This document shows positions 27,864 through 35,790 of a stretch of 64,000 nt of DNA, one piece after another. The translations under genes were made by a program, and so were the position numbers. The DNA is from Haladaptatus pallidirubidus (GTDB lineage Archaea > Halobacteriota > Halobacteria > Halobacteriales > Haladaptataceae). The DNA lies in contig NZ_CP085301.1 of the NCBI RefSeq assembly GCF_020700235.1, positions 1,550,001 to 1,614,000 on the forward strand, given 5' to 3'. Every line of letters starts with the position of its first letter. Position 1 is the first letter of the stretch. The notes under the pieces were generated by a model. It had not been told where the DNA came from. It did not search any database and saw only the letters and a program-made list of their open reading frames with translations.

Positions 27864-27895
27864 GGTTGATCGACTGGAAAATTATCCCACCGACG

Positions 27896-28507
27896 TCAGG
27901 CGTTCGCCAGTTCGAAATCACAGAGGAATGCGTTGTTTTCCGAGACATCCCACGTGAACTCGTCATTGTACGATACGGTGGCGGTAGTGGATTTCCCAGC
28001 ATTCATCTCCGTGCTCTTGTTGAACGGATGCGGCGCGATCGTTCCGAGTTTCTCGTTGAAGCCGCGTTTTCCGACCACATCCATGGAGACGCTGTCGCCG
28101 ATTTCGACCGAGAAATCCGCACCATCCCGAGTGAACGAGAACGGGGCGGTCGCAACCTCGGCGCTTTCGACGTGCGTATCGGCGGCGACCGCAAAGACGC
28201 CACCAGCTCGACCTAGGTAGATATCTTCGAGGGCGGCCTGTTGGTCATCGTCGGCCGTTTCATCGGTGAGGAGCACCGCATGCCACTCAGTGCCCGGATC
28301 TAATAGGACTCCCTCCTCGCTGCGGACGAGCAGCGCCGTGTGGAGTCCGTTCAGATCGACGTCGCCGTACTGGCCGTCCGTAATGTGCCAAACACTCGAG
28401 AACGTACAGCGGTTATCGTCCGGGGGCTCCATCCAGAGACACTGGCAGGCGACGTCACAGTTACACGCTTCCACGTAATCGCCCGTGATGATCCATTCTT
28501 CTGTCAT
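27896..28507 (-). CDS. DUF1326 family protein, partner of DUF2182
   Basis: The protein has 203 residues, beginning MTEEWIITGDYVEACNCDVA, followed by CQCLWMEPPD. The CNC and CQC cysteines are the family's conserved putative metal ligands. The rest is beta-rich: GLHTALLVRSEEGVLLDPGT, and DGADFSVEIGDSVSMDVVG. No signal peptide is seen, so it is likely cytoplasmic. It is the first gene of the operon with the DUF2182 membrane protein. The promoter should be in 28508-28620, which is AT-rich. Confidence 0.85.
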   Translation of the reverse strand: MTEEWIITGDYVEACNCDVACQCLWMEPPDDNRCTFSSVWHITDGQYGDVDLNGLHTALLVRSEEGVLLDPGTEWHAVLLTDETADDDQQAALEDIYLGRAGGVFAVAADTHVESAEVATAPFSFTRDGADFSVEIGDSVSMDVVGKRGFNEKLGTIAPHPFNKSTEMNAGKSTTATVSYNDEFTWDVSENNAFLCDFELANA

Positions 28508-29179
28508 GGTGTTCTCCCCAACCCACCCGTCTAATACGACGTGAAGAAAACCGGTTCTCAGTGCGAGTTGGAGTATCCAATTTCGAGTGGGTATGCTTAT
28601 AGTTACCGATTACCATGATAGTCTGTGTTCGTCGGGGGCCGATTATCTCCATCAACTTCTGAGAGAAACAAATACAATAACTACGCACACTGTATATGAC
28701 ACCAAGGTCAATAAATCTCTATGACCGATACGCGCCCTGTATTCAGTCCAACCGGTTCCTTACTACTGACAGTCTGTCTGCTGATCCACGGAAGACAGGC
28801 TGTTGGACTGAACTAGCCTCTTCACAGCAGGGAGTTCCACGCTGGACAATTCTCTCGATCATCTCTGGATTCAGTCTGTTCCTGCCGATAGTGGGATGAC
28901 AGTCCCATGGTTCCAACAAGTTCAACCAATGTTCTGCCCGTTGATAAACCAGTAATACAAGTGATTGCACGATCGATGAGAGCCACAAAACCCCCCATAG
29001 ACCACCACTACGCGGTCTCAATCAAAATTGTGACCGAAGAGTTAATAGTCTGTATGAGTCCACGTTACGCTCGCCGCAATGTATTAAGTGAGAGAACAGA
29101 GAGGCCGGTTCCGATACCAATTACTGCTCTCTTGAAACTTCACCAATTTGTCTGCTCATACTCGCCAAAACGAGATGTT
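28508..29179. other. Gap with one SWIM relic
   Basis: About 670 bases with no intact gene. At 28968-29090 the plus strand carries a degenerate SWIM domain (see entry). The part 28740-28960 shows no recognisable protein in any frame. Confidence 0.4.
28968..29090 (+). pseudogene. SWIM zinc-finger relic, all cysteines altered but one
   Basis: The frame reads SMRATKPPIDHHYAVSIKIV and then TEELIVCMSPRYARRNVLS, matching VTNESHEKPTDHHYVVSIDD and TEELMACTCPHHVHRNAYC of the better copies. The CxC has become CxS and the CKH part is lost by a frameshift, so zinc binding is gone. Confidence 0.55.
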
Positions 29180-29689
29180 TCATTTCGTGGGTGGAATGGT
29201 GAAGTCCCGTTCGCTCCCTGTGGTCATTTTGAACCCCTTTTGCTGTGGGATTCTAAGAGTCGCTCGATACGTATACGTATTCCCTGATTGAAGTCGCCAC
29301 TCATTGCTCTCCCGTGTGACTCCTTCCTTGCCATATTCGAAGGTCAACGTAAACGTCGGCCCGTGTTGATCCGTTGAATCTGGGTTCATTGGCTGCACCC
29401 GTGGATGCCAGAGTTTTACCTCTTCTCCATAACTTCCACTCATCGTTCCTTTCTTTTTATAATCAAAACCAGCCCAAACATAGTCTTTCTCCGGGAACGC
29501 AGTCACCGTCCCACACATCGTCACCTCGGTGCGATTTGCCCATGCATTTCCTGTTTGAAGCGTGTCTTCGTCGAGAGTAGATTCCGCGGCATTAGCATGC
29601 CCGATGACACCTATCGTTGAGAGTCCAACAGCACTTTTTTGAAGAAACGTTCGCCGTGTAGTCCGCGGTGGATATGAGTCACCTCTCAT
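29180..29689 (-). CDS. Tat-exported hypothetical protein
   Basis: The start at 29689 (MRGDSYPPRTTRRTFLQKSA) places the twin-arginine motif RRTFLQK about twelve residues in, followed by a hydrophobic core and an Ala-x-Ala cleavage-like site (ANAAES). The mature part of about 130 residues is beta-rich with TEVTMCGTVTAFPEKDYVWA and TYTYRATLRIPQQKG. No known domain was recognised. It is likely secreted or surface-bound. A SWIM gene fragment lies divergently upstream on the plus strand at 29840. Confidence 0.7.
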   Translation of the reverse strand: MRGDSYPPRTTRRTFLQKSAVGLSTIGVIGHANAAESTLDEDTLQTGNAWANRTEVTMCGTVTAFPEKDYVWAGFDYKKKGTMSGSYGEEVKLWHPRVQPMNPDSTDQHGPTFTLTFEYGKEGVTRESNEWRLQSGNTYTYRATLRIPQQKGFKMTTGSERDFTIPPTK

Positions 29690-29839
29690 CAAGTTCACCA
29701 CTCACGCTTACGTCTTTGTTATTCGGCGGTTTCTGTACAATCGATCAAGAGGATTCGACCGTTTTTATCATTCTCAATCTCTCGGTAATAACCTGACTGA
29801 ATAGTTACCACTTGTGAAAGATTCGTACGAATGTCATAA

Positions 29840-30049
29840 GTGACCAATGAGAGCCACGACAAGCCCGCTGACCACCACTACGTCGTCACGCTGGACGACG
29901 TAATGGGCGATACGATGGCTTGTACCTGTCCGCACCACGTTTACCGGAGCGCGTTCTGCAAACACATGGTTGCCGTCGAAAACGCGACTGATGACGGCTC
30001 ACTCAACGCATTCCCATCGGACGACGACGAGCGCGACGAGCACTTCTAA
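29840..30049 (+). CDS. SWIM zinc-finger protein, N-terminally short copy
   Basis: A GTG start gives VTNESHDKPADHHYVVTLDD, then GDTMACTCPHHVYRSAFCKH and a short acidic end PSDDDERDEHF, 69 residues. All four zinc ligands (C-x-C, C-x-H) are present, so the SWIM domain itself could fold. Relative to the 21010 copy it lacks the first 35 residues; whether GTG is used is unsure. It could be a functional minimal SWIM protein or a 5'-truncated pseudogene. Confidence 0.5.
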   Translation: MTNESHDKPADHHYVVTLDDVMGDTMACTCPHHVYRSAFCKHMVAVENATDDGSLNAFPSDDDERDEHF

Positions 30050-30428
30050 ATTACTTTCACTTTTTGCATTCTTGAGACCCAATGCTATTTATGGCATTTA
30101 GGTTAAGGCGATGAGTAATTCGCTCAAAACCTATCTTGTAGATGTGAATAATTATTATGATTGGTGACGTACTACTAGTGGAAATGAAGACCCATGCCTG
30201 TTCCACATTACCCGTCAGATGAACCCGAGGAAGTGCCTCACCCAGATATCGATGGGATTATCCAGCGCATCCTTGGTCCGAAAAGACGATCCTCGCCGCC
30301 CTCAATTCGGACGTGACGCCGTTCATTCATTTACCGTATTGACGCACTCCAAGCCATTGCATTGGATGATCTCTATTGTAAGTATCTAATTAAATATCAC
30401 ATCAATCAGCCAATCAATATTATAACTA
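30050..30428. other. AT-rich gap, possible short frame at 30194-30316
   Basis: The only coding-like stretch is a 40-codon plus-strand frame (MPVPHYPSDEPEEVPHPDID, then GIIQRILGP) from 30194. It has acidic haloarchaeal composition, but the homology-like text continues in another frame (KTILAALNSDVTPFIHLPY), suggesting a broken gene. Nothing else was seen. Confidence 0.3.
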
Positions 30429-31415
30429 TTAGAGTCCAAGTACATTTTTAAAAATGCTATAACCTTGCGTCCCAACGATTTTTGTTACGTACTTTTCAGA
30501 TCTGAATGCGAAAAACACCGGAGTCCCAGGAACGTTCGCAGTCTTCGCCACAGAACGGTCTTCTCGGACCTGTTTGTTATATGCCTTTGATTTTGCATCG
30601 CGAACGATGACTCGTCCATTTAACCGTGTGTTATAATCGATAAACGATTTCGTTTTCGAGAGTACGTTTCTGCTGTTGAATTGACCTTGATTACTGAAGT
30701 AGTATGCCTTCAGATCCCAGAACGCTTGCTCATTCCGAGCGTGGGCCGCTTCAAGTGCATAGATTGCACGGGTTCCCCACTCCTCGACGACGGGGATCGT
30801 TCGTACTACGAACGAAAGCTCTCCTGAATCAATGTGATTACGTTTGAGGTTTGGATATGTTTTTTCTTCAAAATAAACACAATTATGGCAGGACGGATCC
30901 TCGAATGCAATAAGAGTTGCATCTGGACTAAATGGCGTCGGTCCACGCGTTGGTTCATCGAATATTCCCTTCGTCGATGGGTGGTTCGGTGCCGAGTGAG
31001 CAACCGTTGTGGTTGTTCGTTTGGTGCTAGTCGTTTGTTCGGTTGTGGAAGGGGTTGTGCTAGTTGTAGGCTCTGTCGTGGATTGAGTCGTGCTAGTCGT
31101 TTGCTCAGTTGTGGAAGGGGCTGTGGTCGTTGTTTCTGGTTCTGTTGTAGATGGTGTTGTAGTAGTTGGTTCCTGCTCTGTTGTAGACTGCGTTGTGCTA
31201 GTTGTTTCTGGTTCTATTGTGGATTCTGTTCGTTGAGTGGTTGGTGTCTGTGTTTGCAAGCGTGTTGTCTTTATTGTTGACACCGTATTCGTTGTTGTTG
31301 CGGTTGTTGATATCTGGGAAGGGCTTGTGGTTTCGGACTCATCTGACTGAGAGGTACAACCAGCCAGTAAGAGACCTGCGGGGAGTGTCGCTTTGAGAAG
31401 GGTCCGTCGATTCAT
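30429..31415 (-). CDS. Tat lipoprotein with Thr-rich linker and DsbA/thioredoxin-fold domain
   Basis: The start at 31415 (MNRRTLLKATLPAGLLLAGC) gives a short Tat-type signal with a lipobox LAGC, so the protein should be anchored by a lipidated cysteine on the cell surface. Residues about 20-140 are a low-complexity Thr/Ser/Glu linker of imperfect TTEPETTTT-like units, probably glycosylated. The C-terminal domain is DsbA-like: FEDPSCHNCVYFEEKTYPNL with a CHNC redox pair (Cys176-Cys179), then AFWDLKAYYFSNQGQF and the cis-Pro loop NVPGTPVFFAF. It likely acts on extracellular disulfides or as a thiol oxidoreductase. It is monocistronic. Confidence 0.85.
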   Translation of the reverse strand: MNRRTLLKATLPAGLLLAGCTSQSDESETTSPSQISTTATTTNTVSTIKTTRLQTQTPTTQRTESTIEPETTSTTQSTTEQEPTTTTPSTTEPETTTTAPSTTEQTTSTTQSTTEPTTSTTPSTTEQTTSTKRTTTTVAHSAPNHPSTKGIFDEPTRGPTPFSPDATLIAFEDPSCHNCVYFEEKTYPNLKRNHIDSGELSFVVRTIPVVEEWGTRAIYALEAAHARNEQAFWDLKAYYFSNQGQFNSRNVLSKTKSFIDYNTRLNGRVIVRDAKSKAYNKQVREDRSVAKTANVPGTPVFFAFRSEKYVTKIVGTQGYSIFKNVLGL

Positions 31416-31436
31416 CGTTATTATTGTTATTCTCAT

Positions 31437-31798
31437 TGCATTTAGACATGCTGGCTAAATTTGATCAAATTATTATATATTTATTACGGTCTGATTATTA
31501 AATACGGTGTGACAATGACAATGAATTACTCCAGTACTCGGCTCCTTCTTCTGCACTATATCTATCGGAAATACGCAAATTCGATTGGCAACGAGTGCAA
31601 GATTATTTCGGTACAATGCTTTGTAACAGGAGTTCAAATACAATGAACGCTATTCGGAGACAATTGAGGTTGGTAGCATTACACAGATAAAAAGTTGTAT
31701 AATTGTATATTGTGTCTAACGTGATCATGACTATATTAGAGTATTAATGGTCGATTGATTTGTTGATGCAAATTGTATTACATCTATGAGGGATACAG
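31437..31798. other. Very AT-rich gap
   Basis: About 360 bases between divergent genes, rich in TATA-like runs, presumably holding both promoters. No gene, RNA or palindrome was recognised. Confidence 0.4.
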
Positions 31799-32464
31799 AT
31801 GTCGAATGACGCTCTTCAGATAGTACTTCTAGGGGGAGGGCACGTCGGATATTATACCGCAGAACAATTAGCTAAACAGGGACACAATCTCACCATCATT
31901 GAACGCGATCAAACACGATGTGACTTGCTTCTTGAAGCTGGATTCGGTACGGTTCTTCATGGAGAGGCTGTCGATCCTGAAATCCTTGGAAATGCCGACA
32001 TAGCTTCTGCTGATGTCATTGCTGGTCTCACTGACGACATTGGCAGTAATTTAGCAGTCTGTTTGGTCGCTTCGAAGATGGAAGGAGTGAGAACTGTCCT
32101 CCGGGTTGATTCACCGAGCGCACGAGATGAGTACGAAGAGTTCGTTGACCAAGTTATTTTCCCCGAAGGACTAGGCGCACTCGCAACAGTGAGTGCGATT
32201 ACAGGAGGAAGCCTTCCGGACGCTGTGAATGAACTCACTGGTATTATTGACCTCTTGCAAATACAGGTAACAGAGGATGCACCGGTTGTTGAGAAAGCTA
32301 TTCGAGACATTGCAGTGCCGGATGGATGCTCAATTGTTGTAGATATGGATGAAAAAATGGTGGTCAACCCTGCGACAACGCTCAAGCCCGGGATGAAGTT
32401 GCTTGTCGCGACAGAACCCACTGCTTCCAGAGAAATAGTAGAGATACTCACTGGCAATCAATAA
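31799..32464 (+). CDS. TrkA-type NAD-binding potassium-transport regulator (RCK_N + RCK_C)
   Basis: The protein has 221 residues. The Rossmann part begins IVLLGGGHVGYYTAEQLAKQ with the GxGxxG-type loop and acidic LTIIERDQTRC, then DADVIAGLTDD-like strands (SADVIAGLTDDIGSNLAVCL). A C-terminal RCK_C domain (LLQIQVTEDAPVVEKAIRDI, then TTLKPGMKLLVATEP) follows. It is the cytoplasmic gating subunit type for TrkH/KtrB-like K+ uptake or for K+ channels. No membrane partner is next to it; a relic of a Thr/Glu/Gly-rich tail on the minus strand at 32545-32650 may be the end of a lost membrane gene. The start follows a purine-rich GAGGGA stretch. Confidence 0.85.
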   Translation: MSNDALQIVLLGGGHVGYYTAEQLAKQGHNLTIIERDQTRCDLLLEAGFGTVLHGEAVDPEILGNADIASADVIAGLTDDIGSNLAVCLVASKMEGVRTVLRVDSPSARDEYEEFVDQVIFPEGLGALATVSAITGGSLPDAVNELTGIIDLLQIQVTEDAPVVEKAIRDIAVPDGCSIVVDMDEKMVVNPATTLKPGMKLLVATEPTASREIVEILTGNQ

Positions 32465-32869
32465 TACATTTCAGCGATGATTATATCTCGTCTAATAATT
32501 TGCGATCCTTAAAAAGAAACTGACATCAGAGCGAATGATTCTTTCGTCTCACTCCATTTTGTTTCCAGTCTCAATAGGCGTCTGGGTTCCAGATTCGCCC
32601 GCTCCCCCGGGCTGCGTTGTTTCCTCAGTTGTTGCCTGGGTTGGCGTCGGAATTGACTCACCTCATTATTATGGGCGAGGCGTTAGCGAATATCGTAGAG
32701 CCATCTGACCAACAGGAGTAGTGTTCGGTGTCAACTCCTTTCTTACCAAGCCCCCTTGTCTTCCACTCGCATTCGAGCCTTCTTTTCAAAACAGATGACT
32801 CAATGGTGCTTGCATCGGCAACCCCTGCCGTTAGGAGACTTGGGCCAAAGCTCCAAGTAGAGAACACCA
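32465..32869. other. Gap with a low-complexity C-terminal tail relic
   Basis: On the minus strand, 32545-32655 encodes GESIPTPTQATTEETTQPGG, then AGESGTQTPIETGNKME and stop, which looks like the acidic tail of a membrane or surface protein. It has no upstream coding region. The rest of the interval shows no recognisable gene. Confidence 0.35.
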
Positions 32870-33061
32870 ATGTCACACACTAAACGGGATCATCATGACG
32901 ATCGCGACGCGTGGCCAACGTTCGAACTTGAGTACACTATCGTCTCAATGTCCGGAACCGACTATGTTCATATTCAGCCTGTTGATGCCTTCCCCGGTGT
33001 GTATCCACCGTGGATTTCTATTACCGAAGAAAGTGCCGTACCATTTGAAGAGATACCATAG
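32870..33061 (+). CDS. Small hypothetical protein, DUF7511-like
   Basis: The protein has 63 residues, MSHTKRDHHDDRDAWPTFEL followed by EYTIVSMSGTDYVHIQPVDA and PWISITEESAVPFEEIP. The pattern of a polar His/Asp-rich head, a short beta region and a WI(S/T) turn near the end fits a haloarchaeal small protein family (DUF7511 type). Its function is unknown. The frame is intact with its own AT-poor upstream region. Confidence 0.5.
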   Translation: MSHTKRDHHDDRDAWPTFELEYTIVSMSGTDYVHIQPVDAFPGVYPPWISITEESAVPFEEIP

Positions 33062-33608
33062 CCAGTGAAATAAAGAATCCGGGCATGCTGTCCACTCTCT
33101 CCCTGCATTTTTCATTTGGTCGCACTCATAGAACAGTAGTTCAAGCACGGCATCGAACGTTGTTCAACCGTCTCGCCGTGAAGACAATTGCTCTGTTCTA
33201 AAGGTGCTTGCTTATTGGATATGGAGGAATGTATTACTCAGACCCCATCACAGCCACAGCAGGGATGGCTTTTCGAGGGATTAGCCAAAAGAGCGGAGCA
33301 CATCCCACACGTGGGTTCAGATGGAGGTAAATCAATGAGCGACCGCACCGACACAGAGGTCTACACACGGACAACACTCGCCCAGCGGACTGATCTTGAG
33401 TTCCCAAACGAGCATCTCGAACACCAGAGAAGAGAGGTACTGTCTCACCTGTTGATCTGTGATTCTCTCCCCTATGCAACGTTTCAATATCTGGACCTTC
33501 TTAACTTATAGAGTTATTAGTTAAATAATACTAGAAAAGGACTTTGTCAATTGAACAATAACACTTACAGGAGATCATATTGGGAAGTGCTACCACCCAA
33601 CAATCACC
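33062..33608. other. Gap without a recognised gene
   Basis: A plus-strand frame from 33335 to 33511 (MSDRTDTEVYTRTTLAQRTD, then LEFPNEHLEHQRREVLSHLL) has acidic coding-like composition, but no family was recognised and it lacks an obvious promoter. The remainder shows nothing. Confidence 0.3.
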
Positions 33609-34401
33609 ATGTCCGAACGTCACCAGCCATCAGACAACGAGACGAACCAGCCACGAGTAACCCCCTTGTCACGGTCAGAACTCGATGTGATATTGCGAGC
33701 AGTGAATCATCCATACCGTCGCCATACCCTCTGGTACCTTGAGCAAATAACGGAACCCCAACCTGTTGCGGATATCGCTGCTGCCGTGAGTGAACGGCTA
33801 GACCAGCAACCGCCCGCCGATCGCCAGCAGCTCGCTCTAGCACTTTCCCATCACCATTTGCCTCGCCTCAACGACGCAGAGCTGATCGAGCAGCCACGTC
33901 GTGATCTCGTTGCCCCAACTGAGACGACATCTGACGCTGTGCAGATGCTCGACGCCACAACCAAGTACTTCGACTGGGGTTTTGTGGTGGTTGAGGTCGT
34001 AATCGTTGGCTCTGCCGTTGCTATGGTCGTACTAGCGATCGAGATTGTCTGTGTTTCCATGCTCGTCCTAGTCGTCGTTGGAGTCTCGTCACTGCTATCG
34101 AATCCAATACCACCGAGACAGCCTGCGAAGATGTTCGGATACGGCGCGAACATCTTGAGCGCACTCGAAAAGCCAGTTCCACCGTCAAGCGGGATGCGCG
34201 TCCATATTCGGTGGTCTTCGAGTTTGGTAAAGTCCTTAATATCACAGCTCCAAAGAAGGAAATGGGCGACCATCGTTAACACCTTGAACACAACTTTCTG
34301 ATCACGATTACCGAGGAGAAGGATACAGTCTACCTCATTAGTAGTCCCAGTGAAATCACGAAGGTACGCACATGGCTCATCTCGCATGAAGTCAAAGTAG
34401 T
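33609..34401 (+). pseudogene. DUF7344-type winged-helix gene, second half broken
   Basis: Residues 1-105 are a clear haloarchaeal winged helix: SRSELDVILRAVNHPYRRHT, LWYLEQITEPQPVADIAAAV, then LALSHHHLPRLNDAELIEQP. After DATTKYFDWGF the frame runs through a Val-rich hydrophobic stretch that could be membrane helices or noise. From about 34105 a different frame has coding character (VRIRREHLERTRKASSTVKR, then YSVVFEFGKVLNITAPKKEM), a stop at 34278, and resumes EHNFLITITEEKDTVYLISS to 34401. At least one frameshift and one stop therefore disrupt the C-terminal domain. The wHTH part alone could still be made. Confidence 0.5.
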
Positions 34402-34890
34402 CTAAACCAAGTTAGAGGATCCCATCGGTGTCTCCATCTGTCGCCACTTACTTTGTTTAAGTAGTTCTCGCGACAAGGAGTAGATACGAGGAAGATTTTC
34501 GCGGGCTGCTGTATTCTGTATGGGTGTATTTTATCACTCGTGTTCCGAGCTTTGAGCCTGTTTTAGTTAGTAGATTATACTAATTTGCATATTTCCAGTT
34601 CTATCCGCCAGGCGACTATCATTGACGTTTTGCTCGGTAGGGTCTCCTATGGCCTGTGAGACACCCCAGTTCAATATGCTTCACAGGGAGCGTGCCAACA
34701 TATTAGAGCACACCGATACACAAAAATGCAAGAGCAGTGTCAGAATGCAATACAGTGAACACTATCCAATTGAATCGGTTTGCAATCCATCGGTCGGACT
34801 GAAACCTACAACTCGACACAAAGGCCACTCGATCGTACACACAATCTGCTAGACCAGATCTTCTATTGAAACAGAGGCCAACGATTAACT
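34402..34890. other. Gap with a second copy of the SprT-flanking repeat
   Basis: 34455-34583 resembles 59833-59957 (shared GTAGTTCTCGCG, AGATACGAGGAAG and the terminal palindrome). No gene was recognised in the rest. Confidence 0.4.
34567..34583. repeat. Palindrome copy 2 (TTAGTA - 5 nt - TACTAA)
   Basis: Six-bp perfect arms have a 5-base spacer (GATTA). It lies at the end of a block resembling the downstream flank of the SprT relic at 59495, though no SprT coding sequence remains here. Confidence 0.55.
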
Positions 34891-35184
34891 ATGCGAATAC
34901 GAGAAGCAGCCTCGTCAGATAGCGAGGCCATTCGGAACGTTCACTTCGACTCCATCACTGAACTCGGACTGGACGGATACACCCCAGAACAAGTCCATGC
35001 GTGGGCTCAGGGGTGCAAATCAGCAGACTACTCCACAGCCATCGAGTCGAATAAGTCATATTCCGTTGTGGCTGAAGAGGATTTTGACGCTGTCGGATTT
35101 GGATCCGTGAGCTTCGATGCTCCTGAAGAGTATGAAGCAAGGGTTGACGCTGAATCGTGTTGTGTTTTATCATTTTCAACATGA
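34891..35184 (+). pseudogene. GNAT acetyltransferase, C-terminal half missing
   Basis: The frame begins MRIREAASSDSEAIRNVHFD, then YTPEQVHAWAQGCKSADYST and YSVVAEEDFDAVGFGSVSFD, the first strands and helices of a GNAT domain. It ends at residue 97 after ARVDAESCCVLSFST, just where the acetyl-CoA-binding strand and the R/Q-x-x-G-x-G/A loop should follow. A normal member would have about 155 residues. It is therefore truncated and not expected to bind acetyl-CoA. Confidence 0.7.
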
Positions 35185-35549
35185 TACTTTCATTATTTAA
35201 GTCATTTGTGAAATGCCGATATTGGCTCGATCCATTCTTTGATTCCCAGTTTCAGATATTATTAGAAAATTGTGCCTGATCTGGTTAGATATTTGAATAT
35301 TATTAGGAGATGGCAAAGTTGAACTTTTATTTTCCATCTGTTGTTGGTCTCAACTCTACTTTGTCAACATTAAATCTTTTCTATCAATTATATAAACATA
35401 GCTTTTAAAAGTACATTTCTAATTGTTCTTTTGGGTACAGTCGAAGGTAGTAGAATCTCGTGTGTGCTCCAGGCAATCAAGATGTAGGCGCTGATTATAT
35501 CGTATCAACTGGCTCATACCAAAGGTATTGTCCGTCGCTACAAGCTTTG
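35185..35549. other. AT-rich gap before the small membrane protein
   Basis: No gene recognised in about 365 bases. The 3' part should hold the promoter of the DUF7503-type gene. Confidence 0.4.
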
Positions 35550-35681
35550 ATGAGTGAGAAAACACCCCAATCATACCTGGCAGAGAATCCCCGAATGATC
35601 GGCGTCTTGTTCATGATCCTTATCCTTTTGGGAGAAGTGGGAGCTGTTTCAGCGGGTGGAGTGGCAATATACGGGCCGTGA
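35550..35681 (+). CDS. DUF7503-type small membrane protein
   Basis: The start at 35550 gives MSEKTPQSYLAENPRMIGVL, FMILILLGEVGAVSAGGVAI and YGP, 43 residues. The SYLAENPRMIG head and single hydrophobic segment are characteristic of a short haloarchaeal membrane-protein family (DUF7503). Its role is unknown. The upstream longer frame has no similar features. Confidence 0.75.
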   Translation: MSEKTPQSYLAENPRMIGVLFMILILLGEVGAVSAGGVAIYGP

Positions 35682-35790
35682 TAAACTACTGAACAGGGTT
35701 TGAGAATTATGTGGTGCTGTATCTCTTCCCTGCTAGCGCCTTCCCCTCGGTCGGAGCTGGCTGCGGAATTGACTTAGCGGCTCAACTCCG

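Noticed and set aside
30834..31280. Plus-strand 148-codon frame rich in Cys, Arg and Leu
   Set aside because: It is the antisense of the Thr-repeat linker in the DsbA-like lipoprotein; the odd composition is a product of the repeat codons.
33851..34387. Minus-strand 178-codon frame
   Set aside because: It overlaps the winged-helix gene and its broken continuation on the plus strand, which have clear coding signals; the minus frame has no family features.
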